From contig CAYLXI010000031.1 in the NCBI GenBank assembly GCA_964387695.1, positions 1-14,742 on the forward strand: a DNA stretch of 14,742 nt, given 5' to 3'. The notes under the pieces were generated by a model that saw nothing but the letters and a program-made list of their open reading frames with translations, did no database searches and was not told the origin of the DNA. Shown here piece after piece: positions 1 through 6,583 of the stretch (its first letter is position 1; the number at the start of each line of letters is the position of its first letter). Source of the DNA: Thiosulfativibrio sp964387695 (lineage in GTDB: Bacteria; Pseudomonadota; Gammaproteobacteria; Thiomicrospirales; Thiomicrospiraceae). The translations under genes and the position numbers were made by a program.

Positions 1-4
1 ATAG

Positions 5-80
5 TGGCGTCCCGTAGGGGAGTCGAACCCCTGTTACCGCCGTGAAAGGGCGGTGTCCTAGGCCTCTAGACGAACGGGAC
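5..80 (-). tRNA. tRNA-Glu (anticodon UUC)
   Basis: On the minus strand this 76-nt stretch folds as a complete cloverleaf. The acceptor arms GTCCCGT and ACGGGAC pair, the anticodon stem CCGCC/GGCGG encloses the loop CTTTCAC with anticodon TTC, and the T arm contains GGTTCGACTCC. The 3' CCA is encoded in the DNA after discriminator G. It decodes glutamate GAA/GAG codons and is a substrate of the GltX encoded upstream on the same strand. It lies 126 nt downstream of tRNA-Ala and was probably co-transcribed with it. The window ends 4 nt past the CCA, so any terminator lies outside. Confidence 0.97.
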
Positions 81-206
81 ACTATAATAAAAATTAATCA
101 CAATTTTAAATCATTTAACTACGGCCTAGTGCAGTTATAACAATAATCTAAAACATCTCTAAAAATAACGCTTAAATCCATATTTATAAACAGGATTATA
201 TTTAAA

Positions 207-282
207 TGGTGGAGCTAAGCGGGATCGAACCGCTGACCTCAACACTGCCAGTGTTGCGCTCTCCCAGCTGAGCTATAGCCCC
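207..282 (-). tRNA. tRNA-Ala (anticodon GGC)
   Basis: A full 76-nt cloverleaf is visible on the minus strand. The acceptor arms GGGGCTA and TAGCTCC pair with one G-U, the D arm is AGCTCAGCTGGGAGAGC, the anticodon stem AACAC/GTGTT encloses TGGCAGT with anticodon GGC, and the T arm carries GGTTCGATCC. CCA is encoded. It decodes alanine GCC/GCU codons. The order gltX, tRNA-Ala(GGC), tRNA-Glu(UUC) recurs in other Gammaproteobacteria such as Pseudomonas. A strong promoter directly upstream (322-349) suggests it is transcribed separately from gltX. The 81-206 spacer towards tRNA-Glu shows no gene or clear signal. Confidence 0.97.
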
Positions 283-321
283 ATTTTTATTATTTAATAG
301 CTGTGTAACCAATGGGTGCGT

Positions 322-349
322 ATTATATAGAATGGCTTAATAAGGTCAA
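322..349 (-). promoter_or_regulatory. Sigma-70 promoter for the tRNA-Ala/tRNA-Glu unit
   Basis: Reading the minus strand, TTGACC (349-344, 5/6 match to the -35 consensus) is followed by a 16-nt spacer and a perfect -10 hexamer TATAAT (327-322). The next bases ACGCACCC are a GC-rich discriminator, the kind known from stringently controlled stable-RNA promoters. Transcription would begin near 314-316, roughly 30 nt before tRNA-Ala. It is the best promoter match I found in the window and would drive both tRNAs independently of gltX. The start site is inferred. Confidence 0.75.
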
Positions 350-415
350 GTATTTTTTGTAACTTATTATTATGATTTTTATGCTCGCCTCCTTACTAGC
401 TCTGTAAAGCTTTGA

Positions 416-1828
416 TTAGTTTTGTTGTTTTCTTGCTTTAATGAACTCTAATGCTTGCGTTAATCGTTCAATACAGCGTTGCTGGCCAATTAATTCGGCC
501 GTTGCATCAATTGAAGGAGACTGCCCTCCTCCTGTAATGGCAACTCGTAAAGGCATGCCTACCTTACCCATTCCTACTTTAAGTTCATCAGCGGTTGCTT
601 GTATTGCCTGATGAATTGTTTTTGCTTTCCAGTCTGTAATATTTGCTAGCTTTTGTTGTACTATAATTAAAACCTTCTCTACAACTGGGCGTAAATGTTT
701 TTTAGCTGCTGCTGGCTCAAATGCTGGGTAATCTTTATAAAAATAGGTTGCTGAATCCGCCATTTCTACTAAAGTTTTAGCTCTTTCTTTTAATAACTCA
801 GCAACTCGTGTAAGTTCTGGCCCAGCAGTTAGGTCTATATCTTTTAGTGCTAAGAAGTGTGATAAATAACGGGCTAGATGTTCAGGCGTGGCTTTCTGAA
901 TATGTTGTTGATTAATCCATAGTAATTTTTCCATGTTAAAGCTAGAAGGTGAGCTATTGACTGTATTTAATTCAAAATATCTAATCATTTCATCTATTGA
1001 AAAAATTTCTTGATCACCATGAGACCAGCCAAGTCGTACCAAATAGTTCAACAGGGCTTCTGGCAAAAACCCTTCTTCTTTATATTGCATTACGCAGACC
1101 GCTCCGTGGCGTTTAGAAAGCCTTGCTCCATCCTCTCCTAACACCATCGGTATATGAGCAAACTTAGGAATATCTGCTTCTAATGCTTTATAAAGATTGA
1201 TTTGTCTTGGGGTGTTGTTAAGGTGGTCATCACCACGAATGACATGAGTTATGTTCATATCCCAATCATCAACGACCACCGTTAAGTTATAGGTGGGTGT
1301 GCCATCAGAGCGGGAAATAATTAAATCATCTAGTTCTTTATTGGCAATAATAACTTGACCTTTAACTTCGTCTTCAATCAACACTTCTCCGTCTAGAGGG
1401 TTCTTAAAGCGAATAACTGGGATAATTCCTTCAGGAGGTGTTCCTGAGAAATCACGATATCGTCCGTCATATCGTGGTTTTTCTCCCCTAGATTTTTGCT
1501 GTTCACGCATTTCATTAAGTTCTTCAGAAGAGGCATAGCAGTAGTAGGCCAAATCTTTATCAAGTAAGCCTTGAATAACCTCTTTATAACGCTCAAAGCG
1601 ATGCGTTTGATAAAAAGGACCTTTGTCATGATCTAGTCCTAACCAAGCCATACCTTCCATAATTGCATCAACCGATTCTTGGGTAGATCTGGCTAAATCG
1701 GTGTCTTCAATGCGTAAAATAAACTCTCCGCCAGTTTTCTTTGCGTGTAACCAAGAAAATAAGGCCGTTCTAACGCCTCCAATATGTAAATAACCTGTTG
1801 GGCTAGGGGCAAATCTTGTACGAATCAC
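416..1828 (-). CDS. gltX: Glutamyl-tRNA synthetase
   Basis: This class I aminoacyl-tRNA synthetase charges tRNA-Glu with glutamate using ATP in the cytoplasm, supplying protein synthesis and the tRNA-dependent route to tetrapyrroles. The 470-residue length is normal. The HIGH-type motif is HIGG at residues 15-18 in the typical N-terminus RFAPSPTGYLHIGG, and the KMSKS equivalent is LSKRHG at 237-242. The C-terminal half is the helical anticodon-binding region. Only one cysteine (C97) is present where E. coli GltX has its zinc-binding Cys cluster, so this looks like a zinc-free form. The start is GTG at 1828, preceded by AGGAG (1840-1836) at good spacing. Its own substrate tRNA gene lies downstream on the same strand. 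It is divergent from the M61 peptidase gene, with a dyad in the shared upstream region. Confidence 0.97.
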   Translation of the reverse strand: MIRTRFAPSPTGYLHIGGVRTALFSWLHAKKTGGEFILRIEDTDLARSTQESVDAIMEGMAWLGLDHDKGPFYQTHRFERYKEVIQGLLDKDLAYYCYASSEELNEMREQQKSRGEKPRYDGRYRDFSGTPPEGIIPVIRFKNPLDGEVLIEDEVKGQVIIANKELDDLIISRSDGTPTYNLTVVVDDWDMNITHVIRGDDHLNNTPRQINLYKALEADIPKFAHIPMVLGEDGARLSKRHGAVCVMQYKEEGFLPEALLNYLVRLGWSHGDQEIFSIDEMIRYFELNTVNSSPSSFNMEKLLWINQQHIQKATPEHLARYLSHFLALKDIDLTAGPELTRVAELLKERAKTLVEMADSATYFYKDYPAFEPAAAKKHLRPVVEKVLIIVQQKLANITDWKAKTIHQAIQATADELKVGMGKVGMPLRVAITGGGQSPSIDATAELIGQQRCIERLTQALEFIKARKQQN

Positions 1829-1857
1829 AAATATTCTCCTAAAATTAAAAATTAATA

Positions 1858-1887
1858 AGGGTATTATAAATGACTTAATAATACCCT
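1858..1887. promoter_or_regulatory. Perfect 10-bp dyad overlapping the likely gltX -10 element
   Basis: The arms AGGGTATTAT (1858-1867) and ATAATACCCT (1878-1887) are exact inverted repeats around a 10-nt centre, between the divergent gltX and M61 genes. On the minus strand a consensus TATAAT sits at 1868-1863, inside one arm, about 35 nt before the gltX start codon; no good -35 precedes it. No transcript should end here, so a terminator is unlikely. An operator, or a hairpin in the gltX leader, fits better. No T-box-like or other known riboswitch features are seen. The function is inference. Confidence 0.5.
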
Positions 1888-1888
1888 C

Positions 1889-1916
1889 TTGAATATTTTT
1901 TAGTATCGGTTAATAT
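1889..1916 (+). promoter_or_regulatory. Weak candidate promoter for the M61 peptidase-slyX unit
   Basis: TTGAAT (1889-1894, 4/6 match) is followed after 16 nt by TAATAT (1911-1916, 4/6 match), ending 34 nt upstream of the M61 start codon. In such AT-rich DNA matches of this quality arise by chance, so this is only a candidate. Confidence 0.25.
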
Positions 1917-1950
1917 CTTTTATTTATATTTAATTAAAAGCCAATTTATC

Positions 1951-3774
1951 ATGCCGTCAGAATTTTCACTCAATACTATTTATTACACTATTACTCCAGC
2001 AGACCCTTGTGGGCATTTATTTGCTGTAAATCTTATAATTACCAGGCCTGGTAAAAATGGGCAGCAAGTTTCTCTACCTAACTGGATTCCAGGTAGCTAT
2101 CTGATTCGTGACTTTTCAAAGCATATCATTAACTTGCAGGCTGAAACCTTAACGGGCAAAAGATTAAGCATCAAGCCAGTTAAAAAATCTACTTGGGAAA
2201 TAGAACCTTGTAGTGAAGCGGTTAAAGTAAGCTATCAAGTTTATGCTTGGGATCTATCGGTAAGAGGCTCCCACTTTGATCAAAGCCATGCTTTTTTTAA
2301 CGGCACTTCAGTTTTTATGGCGGTTGAAGAGCAAAGAGAGTTTACTTGTCAGGTAGCAATCAAAACTTCAAAGCATAGTGAGACAGAAAACTGGAGCATT
2401 GCTACCACCCTGCCCCCAATATCAATTAACTCTAAGGGATTTGGAGAGTATCAAGCCACTAACTACAAAGACTTAATTGAGTACCCAGTTGAAATGGGAA
2501 GTTTTTTAGAATTAAATTTTACTGCAAATAATCTCCCTCACAAAATAGTTTTTACAGGAAATATAGAAAGAAATAAAATAGATAAAGATAGGTTAATACA
2601 AGATTTAACTGCCATTTGTGAAGTTGAACTTAATTTATTTTTTAAGCCTTATCCCATTAAACACTTCTTATTTCAGGTTATGGTGACAGAAAATGGCTAT
2701 GGAGGCTTAGAGCATTTAGATTCTACTGCTTTAATGTGTTCAAGAAGCAACCTCCCCTATCTTAGTGATGAAAAACCTAGCGAGGATTATTTACAATTTT
2801 TAGAGTTGTGTTCTCACGAATATTTTCACATTTGGAATGTTAAAAGAATTCAGCCAGAGGTTTATCAAACGACTGATTTATCTCAGCCAGTTTATACCAA
2901 TCAGCTCTGGTGGTTTGAAGGCATCACTTCGTTTTATGATGGTCTTATCTTAAATATGGCAGGTATCATCAGCAATGAAGAGTACCTTAACCGGCTTGCC
3001 AAAGAAATGACCCGTGTTTACCGTATGCCAGGGCGTTTTAAGCAGTCTGTTGCAGAATCTAGCTTTTTAACTTGGACTAAATTCTACCAGCAAGATGAAA
3101 ATGCCCCCAATGCCATCATTAGTTACTATACTAAGGGAAGTTTAATTGCCCTAGGATTAGATTTAAAAATCCGTTTTGAAACCCAAAACAAAAAATCTCT
3201 TACGGATATTTTGCTTTACCTTTGGAAAAACTATGGTCAAACAAAACAAGGGCTTAAAGAAGGTGAAATTGAAGGCATTTGCTCACAAGTTTCGGGTGTG
3301 GCGTTACAAGACTTTTTTAATGATTTCTTATACGGTAAGAAAGACCTTCCTTTTGAATCGCTTTTTAATCCTTTCGGCATTAATTTTACCCTTCGTCCAG
3401 CGACAGATAACCAAGATAAAGGTGGGCAAACTGAATCCAGTAAATTCCCCGTTAACTTAGGTGTTAATCTTGTTGCAACCGAGCATCAAACCCTTAAAAT
3501 AACGCATGTTTGGGAAAGTTCCAGTAGCTATAAAGCAGGGCTGGCAGTAGGAGATGAAATTATCGCTATAAATCAATACAGAATGATTAATATCAAAGAT
3601 TTAGAAGTGTTTTTAAGCCATTGTTCTACAGAAGAAAAAATTATTTGCCACTTTTTTAGACGCGATGAGCTAAAAGAAACTCTCTTAACCTTACAAAGTC
3701 CCCTAAATGATAGGGTGGTATTAAGCTTCTCAAAAAGTTCCAATGACAAATTAGAGTGGTTAAAAAATGTCTGA
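1951..3774 (+). CDS. M61-family metallopeptidase with PDZ domain
   Basis: This 607-residue protein is a zinc metallopeptidase of MEROPS family M61 (glycyl aminopeptidase type). It has an N-terminal beta-rich domain (about 1-190), then the conserved stretch ENGYGGLEHLDST (247-259). The zinc motif HEYFH follows at 289-293, and the probable third ligand is E323 in WWFEGITSFYDG. A C-terminal PDZ domain lies at about 503-590 (YKAGLAVGDEIIAIN). Length and order match the family. No signal peptide is visible, so it is probably cytoplasmic and its substrates are unknown. The ATG at 1951 has no clear Shine-Dalgarno sequence, so the exact start is less certain. The gene overlaps slyX by 8 bp, implying co-transcription. 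A 16-bp palindrome lies within codons 30-35. Confidence 0.92.
   Translation: MPSEFSLNTIYYTITPADPCGHLFAVNLIITRPGKNGQQVSLPNWIPGSYLIRDFSKHIINLQAETLTGKRLSIKPVKKSTWEIEPCSEAVKVSYQVYAWDLSVRGSHFDQSHAFFNGTSVFMAVEEQREFTCQVAIKTSKHSETENWSIATTLPPISINSKGFGEYQATNYKDLIEYPVEMGSFLELNFTANNLPHKIVFTGNIERNKIDKDRLIQDLTAICEVELNLFFKPYPIKHFLFQVMVTENGYGGLEHLDSTALMCSRSNLPYLSDEKPSEDYLQFLELCSHEYFHIWNVKRIQPEVYQTTDLSQPVYTNQLWWFEGITSFYDGLILNMAGIISNEEYLNRLAKEMTRVYRMPGRFKQSVAESSFLTWTKFYQQDENAPNAIISYYTKGSLIALGLDLKIRFETQNKKSLTDILLYLWKNYGQTKQGLKEGEIEGICSQVSGVALQDFFNDFLYGKKDLPFESLFNPFGINFTLRPATDNQDKGGQTESSKFPVNLGVNLVATEHQTLKITHVWESSSSYKAGLAVGDEIIAINQYRMINIKDLEVFLSHCSTEEKIICHFFRRDELKETLLTLQSPLNDRVVLSFSKSSNDKLEWLKNV
2039..2054. repeat. 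16-bp palindrome with the ACCAGGCCTGGT core (copy 1)
   Basis: TTACCAGGCCTGGTAA is a perfect palindrome inside the M61 gene, where the core encodes Thr-Arg-Pro-Gly. The same 12-bp core recurs in the asparaginase gene at 8706-8717. See findings. Confidence 0.7.
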
Positions 3775-4000
3775 TATAACGCTAGAAATAATAAGTAAAA
3801 TAAACAATCTAGAAAGCAATATGGAATATCAAGAAGATGCAATAGAGGCTTTAAATAGCACGGTTGGACAACAACACCAAGAAATACAGCAACTGCAAAA
3901 GAAAATCTTGCTGCTTTCTGAATATATAAAATCCTTAAAAGACCATAATAATTCAGGAATTAAACGCCCAGAAGAAGAAGTTCCACCCCCGCATTATTAA
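3767..4000 (+). CDS. slyX: SlyX family protein
   Basis: This 77-residue protein matches the small SlyX family of Gammaproteobacteria in length. Nearly all of it is a predicted coiled coil with heptad-like spacing (for example LESNMEYQEDAIEALNSTV, 15-33, and QQHQEIQQLQKKILLLSEYI, 35-54). It ends with the family's hallmark PPPHY (73-77). Its biochemical role is not established; the E. coli gene was named for its position next to slyD. The ATG lies inside the end of the M61 gene (8-bp overlap, different frame), with GAGTGG upstream as a possible ribosome site, so translation is probably coupled. It is convergent with rluB. Confidence 0.9.
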   Translation: MSDITLEIISKINNLESNMEYQEDAIEALNSTVGQQHQEIQQLQKKILLLSEYIKSLKDHNNSGIKRPEEEVPPPHY

Positions 4001-4071
4001 ACTTTGATGCCACAACATGGTGAAACTGAACATCTAGGCTCTGCTTATTTCATCATAAGATGAGGCTTTAA

Positions 4072-4089
4072 AAACTTAGTCATAAGTTT
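4072..4089 (-). terminator. Probable terminator hairpin between rluB and slyX
   Basis: AAACTTA (4072-4078), loop GTCA and TAAGTTT (4083-4089) form a 7-bp hairpin in the convergent gap. On the minus strand it is followed at once by a short T run, so it fits the end of the rluB transcript, about 40 nt after its stop codon. On the plus strand a T tract follows only about 11 nt later, so it may also serve slyX weakly. The stem is AT-rich and modest. Nothing else is seen in 4001-4129. Confidence 0.4.
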
Positions 4090-4129
4090 CTGCTGTTAAT
4101 TTTTTTCATAACCCCTTTTTTACTTTTTT

Positions 4130-5143
4130 TTACTTTCGGCGGTTATGTTTTTTATAAGGAGAATCAAAAATATCATCACTTCCCCGCCCTTTTCCTCTGC
4201 TGGGTTGTTTTGAGTGTTTTGCTCCTGCATGATTTCTGGGTTTTTTACCAGAAGATGAATGGCGTAAATCTGGCCTAGCTTCTTCTGGTAGTTGCACGCT
4301 TTTTAAAAGTTGATTAATTTGCTTCCAGCTAAGGGGTTCTGCCTTGCCTCGCCTTAGATTTCTAGGCAAATTAAAGTCACCATAACGCACACGAATTAAT
4401 CTACTAACCTGCACACCTTGCGAAGCCCAAATACGACGCACTTCACGATTTCTACCTTCTTTTAAGCTTACTTTAAACCACTGGTTAATAGAATCGCTAT
4501 CTTGTTGGGGCAATTTAGCAACTTTATCAAATTTAGCTAAACCATCTTCTAATATGACACCTTTTTTAAGGATTTTAACAACCTCTTCAGGAATTTCTCC
4601 AAATACTCTTACTGAATATTCTCGTTCCACTTCATAAGATGGGTGCATCATTCTATTGGCGAGTTCTCCATTGTTGGTTAAGATTAATAAACCTGATGTG
4701 TTTAAATCTAATCGCCCGATACTAATCCAGCGACTATTAATAATTCTAGGAAGATGGTCAAAAATAGTATCACGACCTTTTTCATCCTTGCGGGTGCATA
4801 ATTGCCCTTCTGGTTTGTTGTATAAAATTACTTGGGTTGACTGAGTAGCTAGACGACTTTCTTTGATAATTTGATTGTTCACTTTAAGAACATCTGTTGC
4901 TAAAGCTCGCTCTCCTAGAGTGGCAGTGCGACCATTAATTTGAACCTTACCTTCAGAAATCATTACTTCAACAGCACGACGCGAACCAACGCCTGCATTA
5001 GCAAGAATTTTTTGTAACTTATCGCCTAACACATTTGTTTTAGAGGGGTTAACTTTAGATTCATTAGCTTGATGATTTGATCTAGAGCGCCCTTGTTCAT
5101 TAGAAGGTTTTGTTTTTGATTTTTTTACAATAAACTTTGACAT
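4130..5143 (-). CDS. rluB: 23S rRNA pseudouridine synthase RluB
   Basis: RluB isomerises U2605 (E. coli numbering) of 23S rRNA to pseudouridine during ribosome assembly. The 337-residue protein has an N-terminal S4 RNA-binding domain (about 42-95, KLQKILANAGVGSRRAVEVMI). Its RsuA/RluB-type catalytic domain carries GRLDLNTSGLLILTNNGE with catalytic Asp146. The stretch NREVRRIWASQGVQVSRLIRVRYGDFNLP is typical of RluB rather than RluE/RluF. Basic, low-complexity tails flank the core, the C-terminal one rich in Lys, Arg and Ser as in other RluB proteins. I chose ATG 5143 over an in-frame TTG at 5167: ATG is preceded by AAGGG (5158-5154) and matches the family start, while the TTG start would overlap the M50 gene. 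It is the last gene of the yciO-M50-rluB run. Confidence 0.93.
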   Translation of the reverse strand: MSKFIVKKSKTKPSNEQGRSRSNHQANESKVNPSKTNVLGDKLQKILANAGVGSRRAVEVMISEGKVQINGRTATLGERALATDVLKVNNQIIKESRLATQSTQVILYNKPEGQLCTRKDEKGRDTIFDHLPRIINSRWISIGRLDLNTSGLLILTNNGELANRMMHPSYEVEREYSVRVFGEIPEEVVKILKKGVILEDGLAKFDKVAKLPQQDSDSINQWFKVSLKEGRNREVRRIWASQGVQVSRLIRVRYGDFNLPRNLRRGKAEPLSWKQINQLLKSVQLPEEARPDLRHSSSGKKPRNHAGAKHSKQPSRGKGRGSDDIFDSPYKKHNRRK

Positions 5144-5156
5144 AAAATGAAAACCC

Positions 5157-5810
5157 TTATAACCCAACCATTGAAATTAAAAATATTTTAAGAACCTGAA
5201 AAGGTCCTGACATTAAAGGGCCTAGTATTCCAAAAAAAAGCAGACCAAGTAGGATAAAAAAACCGTAAGGCTCTATTCGATTATAGTTATAGGCAAGTTT
5301 TTTAGGCAAAAAAGACGAAAGTACTCGACTGCCATCTAAAGGTGGAATAGGAATTAAATTTAAAATAAATAAAATTAAGTTAATTGAGATTCCTGCTAAA
5401 CCGCTATAAATTAAGAATTGACCTATATCGGGTGAAGTTACTACCACAATAGTTCCAAACTTAGCTATAAAAGCCCAAGCAACTGCCATGAATAAATTTG
5501 AGATAGGTCCAGCTATTGCAACCCAAGCCATATCTGAACGGGGGTTTTTAAAATTTGCGGTATTAACAGGCACGGCTTTAGCCCAACCAAACACAAATCC
5601 TCCTATTATCAGTAAGGCTATAGGCACAATAATAGTTCCTATAGGGTCAATATGTTTAATAGGATTTAGGGTTAAACGACCAAGCAGTTGCGCGGTACGA
5701 TCTCCCAACTTACTAGCAACCCAACCATGTGCTACTTCATGTACTGTAACCGCCAAAATAACAGGAATTGCCCAGATAGCAATTTTTTGCATAATTGTTA
5801 ATTCTAGCAT
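5157..5810 (-). CDS. M50-family (site-2 protease-like) membrane metalloprotease
   Basis: A 217-residue integral membrane protein with about five or six hydrophobic segments. The zinc site HEVAH (24-28) lies in the first membrane segment. The second catalytic motif NLIPIPPLDG (151-160) supplies the third zinc ligand Asp159. No PDZ domain is present, so it belongs to the short S2P/SpoIVFB-like group, not to RseP. Its substrate is unknown. It overlaps yciO by 7 bp (ATG 5810) and lies 13 bp before rluB. This gene recurs between yciO and scpA/scpB/rluB in many Gammaproteobacteria, though scpAB are absent here. No good Shine-Dalgarno precedes the ATG, which fits translation coupled to yciO. Confidence 0.9.
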   Translation of the reverse strand: MLELTIMQKIAIWAIPVILAVTVHEVAHGWVASKLGDRTAQLLGRLTLNPIKHIDPIGTIIVPIALLIIGGFVFGWAKAVPVNTANFKNPRSDMAWVAIAGPISNLFMAVAWAFIAKFGTIVVVTSPDIGQFLIYSGLAGISINLILFILNLIPIPPLDGSRVLSSFLPKKLAYNYNRIEPYGFFILLGLLFFGILGPLMSGPFQVLKIFLISMVGL

Positions 5811-6430
5811 TCTAAAAACTTCCCTTGTCCTTGACGAACTAAGATGGGCAATTCTTCAGTAAAATCAATGACAGTTGTTGGTTCATAACCACTAAAACCC
5901 CCGTCAAGAACGGCATCTAAAGCATGGCCTATTTCTTCATAAATAGTCCAGCCATCCGTCATTGCCATTTCCTCTCCTGGCATAATAAGAGAGACGCTAA
6001 TCAAAGGTTTTTCAAAAAATTCAAGCAGTGCATTAGTTACAATGTTTGTCGTTATTCTTAACCCAATGGTTTTCTTTTTGGGGGTTTGTAAACGCCGAGG
6101 TACTTCACGACTGGCAGGTAAGATAAAGGTGTAAGGACCTGGTAAGTGGGTTTTTAAATAACGAAACTGAATATTACCAACCTTGGCATATTCAGAAAGG
6201 CTACTTAAATTGCGACACATAATAGTAAAGTCATGGTTAGGATTTAAATCACGAATAGTTCTAATTCTATCTGCTCCAAGCTTATTGTCTAATAAACAAG
6301 CTAGTGCATACCCAGATTCTGTAGGATAGGCAATGACTCCATTCTTTTGTAAAATATCAACAACTTGTTTTAGCAATCTTTCTTGAGGATTTTCCTCATG
6401 AACAGAAATATAACGGCATTCTTGTGGCAA
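5804..6430 (-). CDS. yciO: YciO, Sua5/YciO/YrdC-fold protein
   Basis: This 208-residue protein has the single YrdC-type nucleotide/RNA-binding fold. It follows E. coli YciO closely along its length: GVIAYPTESGYALAC (31-45), PGPYTFILPA, TIGLR, PTTVIDF. The Lys-x-Arg and Ser-x-Asn signatures of true threonylcarbamoyl-AMP synthases are replaced (RDL, and SVS as in YciO). It is therefore more likely a YciO paralogue than the essential TsaC/Sua5, and its function is uncertain. The start appears to be TTG at 6430: an in-frame stop lies at 6445-6443, no in-frame ATG is near, and the homologous N-terminus begins here. AGG lies 11 nt upstream. It heads the yciO-M50-rluB cluster and overlaps the M50 gene. 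Confidence 0.93.
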   Translation of the reverse strand: MPQECRYISVHEENPQERLLKQVVDILQKNGVIAYPTESGYALACLLDNKLGADRIRTIRDLNPNHDFTIMCRNLSSLSEYAKVGNIQFRYLKTHLPGPYTFILPASREVPRRLQTPKKKTIGLRITTNIVTNALLEFFEKPLISVSLIMPGEEMAMTDGWTIYEEIGHALDAVLDGGFSGYEPTTVIDFTEELPILVRQGQGKFLEC

Positions 6431-6508
6431 TGTAATTTCAACCTAGATTAAATTCTAAATTCCTACATAGCCCGAATCCCTGCTTAGAAACTGGATATGG
6501 AACTAAAG

Positions 6509-6531
6509 CCCCTATTTAATCTAAATAGGGG
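6509..6531 (-). terminator. Strong hairpin between rnm and yciO
   Basis: CCCCTATTTA (6509-6518) and TAAATAGGGG (6522-6531) pair perfectly over 10 bp around a 3-nt loop. It lies about 50 nt after the rnm stop codon and about 80 nt before the yciO start. The trailing T run is short (CTTTAG), so it could be an intrinsic terminator, an attenuator or an RNA-processing stem. Its place suggests it separates rnm from the yciO operon. Confidence 0.5.
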
Positions 6532-6583
6532 TGATAAATAGGAATTATTAAATTTGTATTTACTTAAATTTCGGTATTATACC

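Noticed and set aside
81..206. Possible small gene or separate promoter between the two tRNAs
   Set aside because: Only AT-rich sequence with weak, badly spaced hexamers; no frame, hairpin or consensus promoter.
5144..5167. Upstream TTG start for rluB adding 8 residues
   Set aside because: It would overlap the M50 gene, has no good ribosome site, and the ATG at 5143 has AAGGG at suitable spacing and matches the family start.
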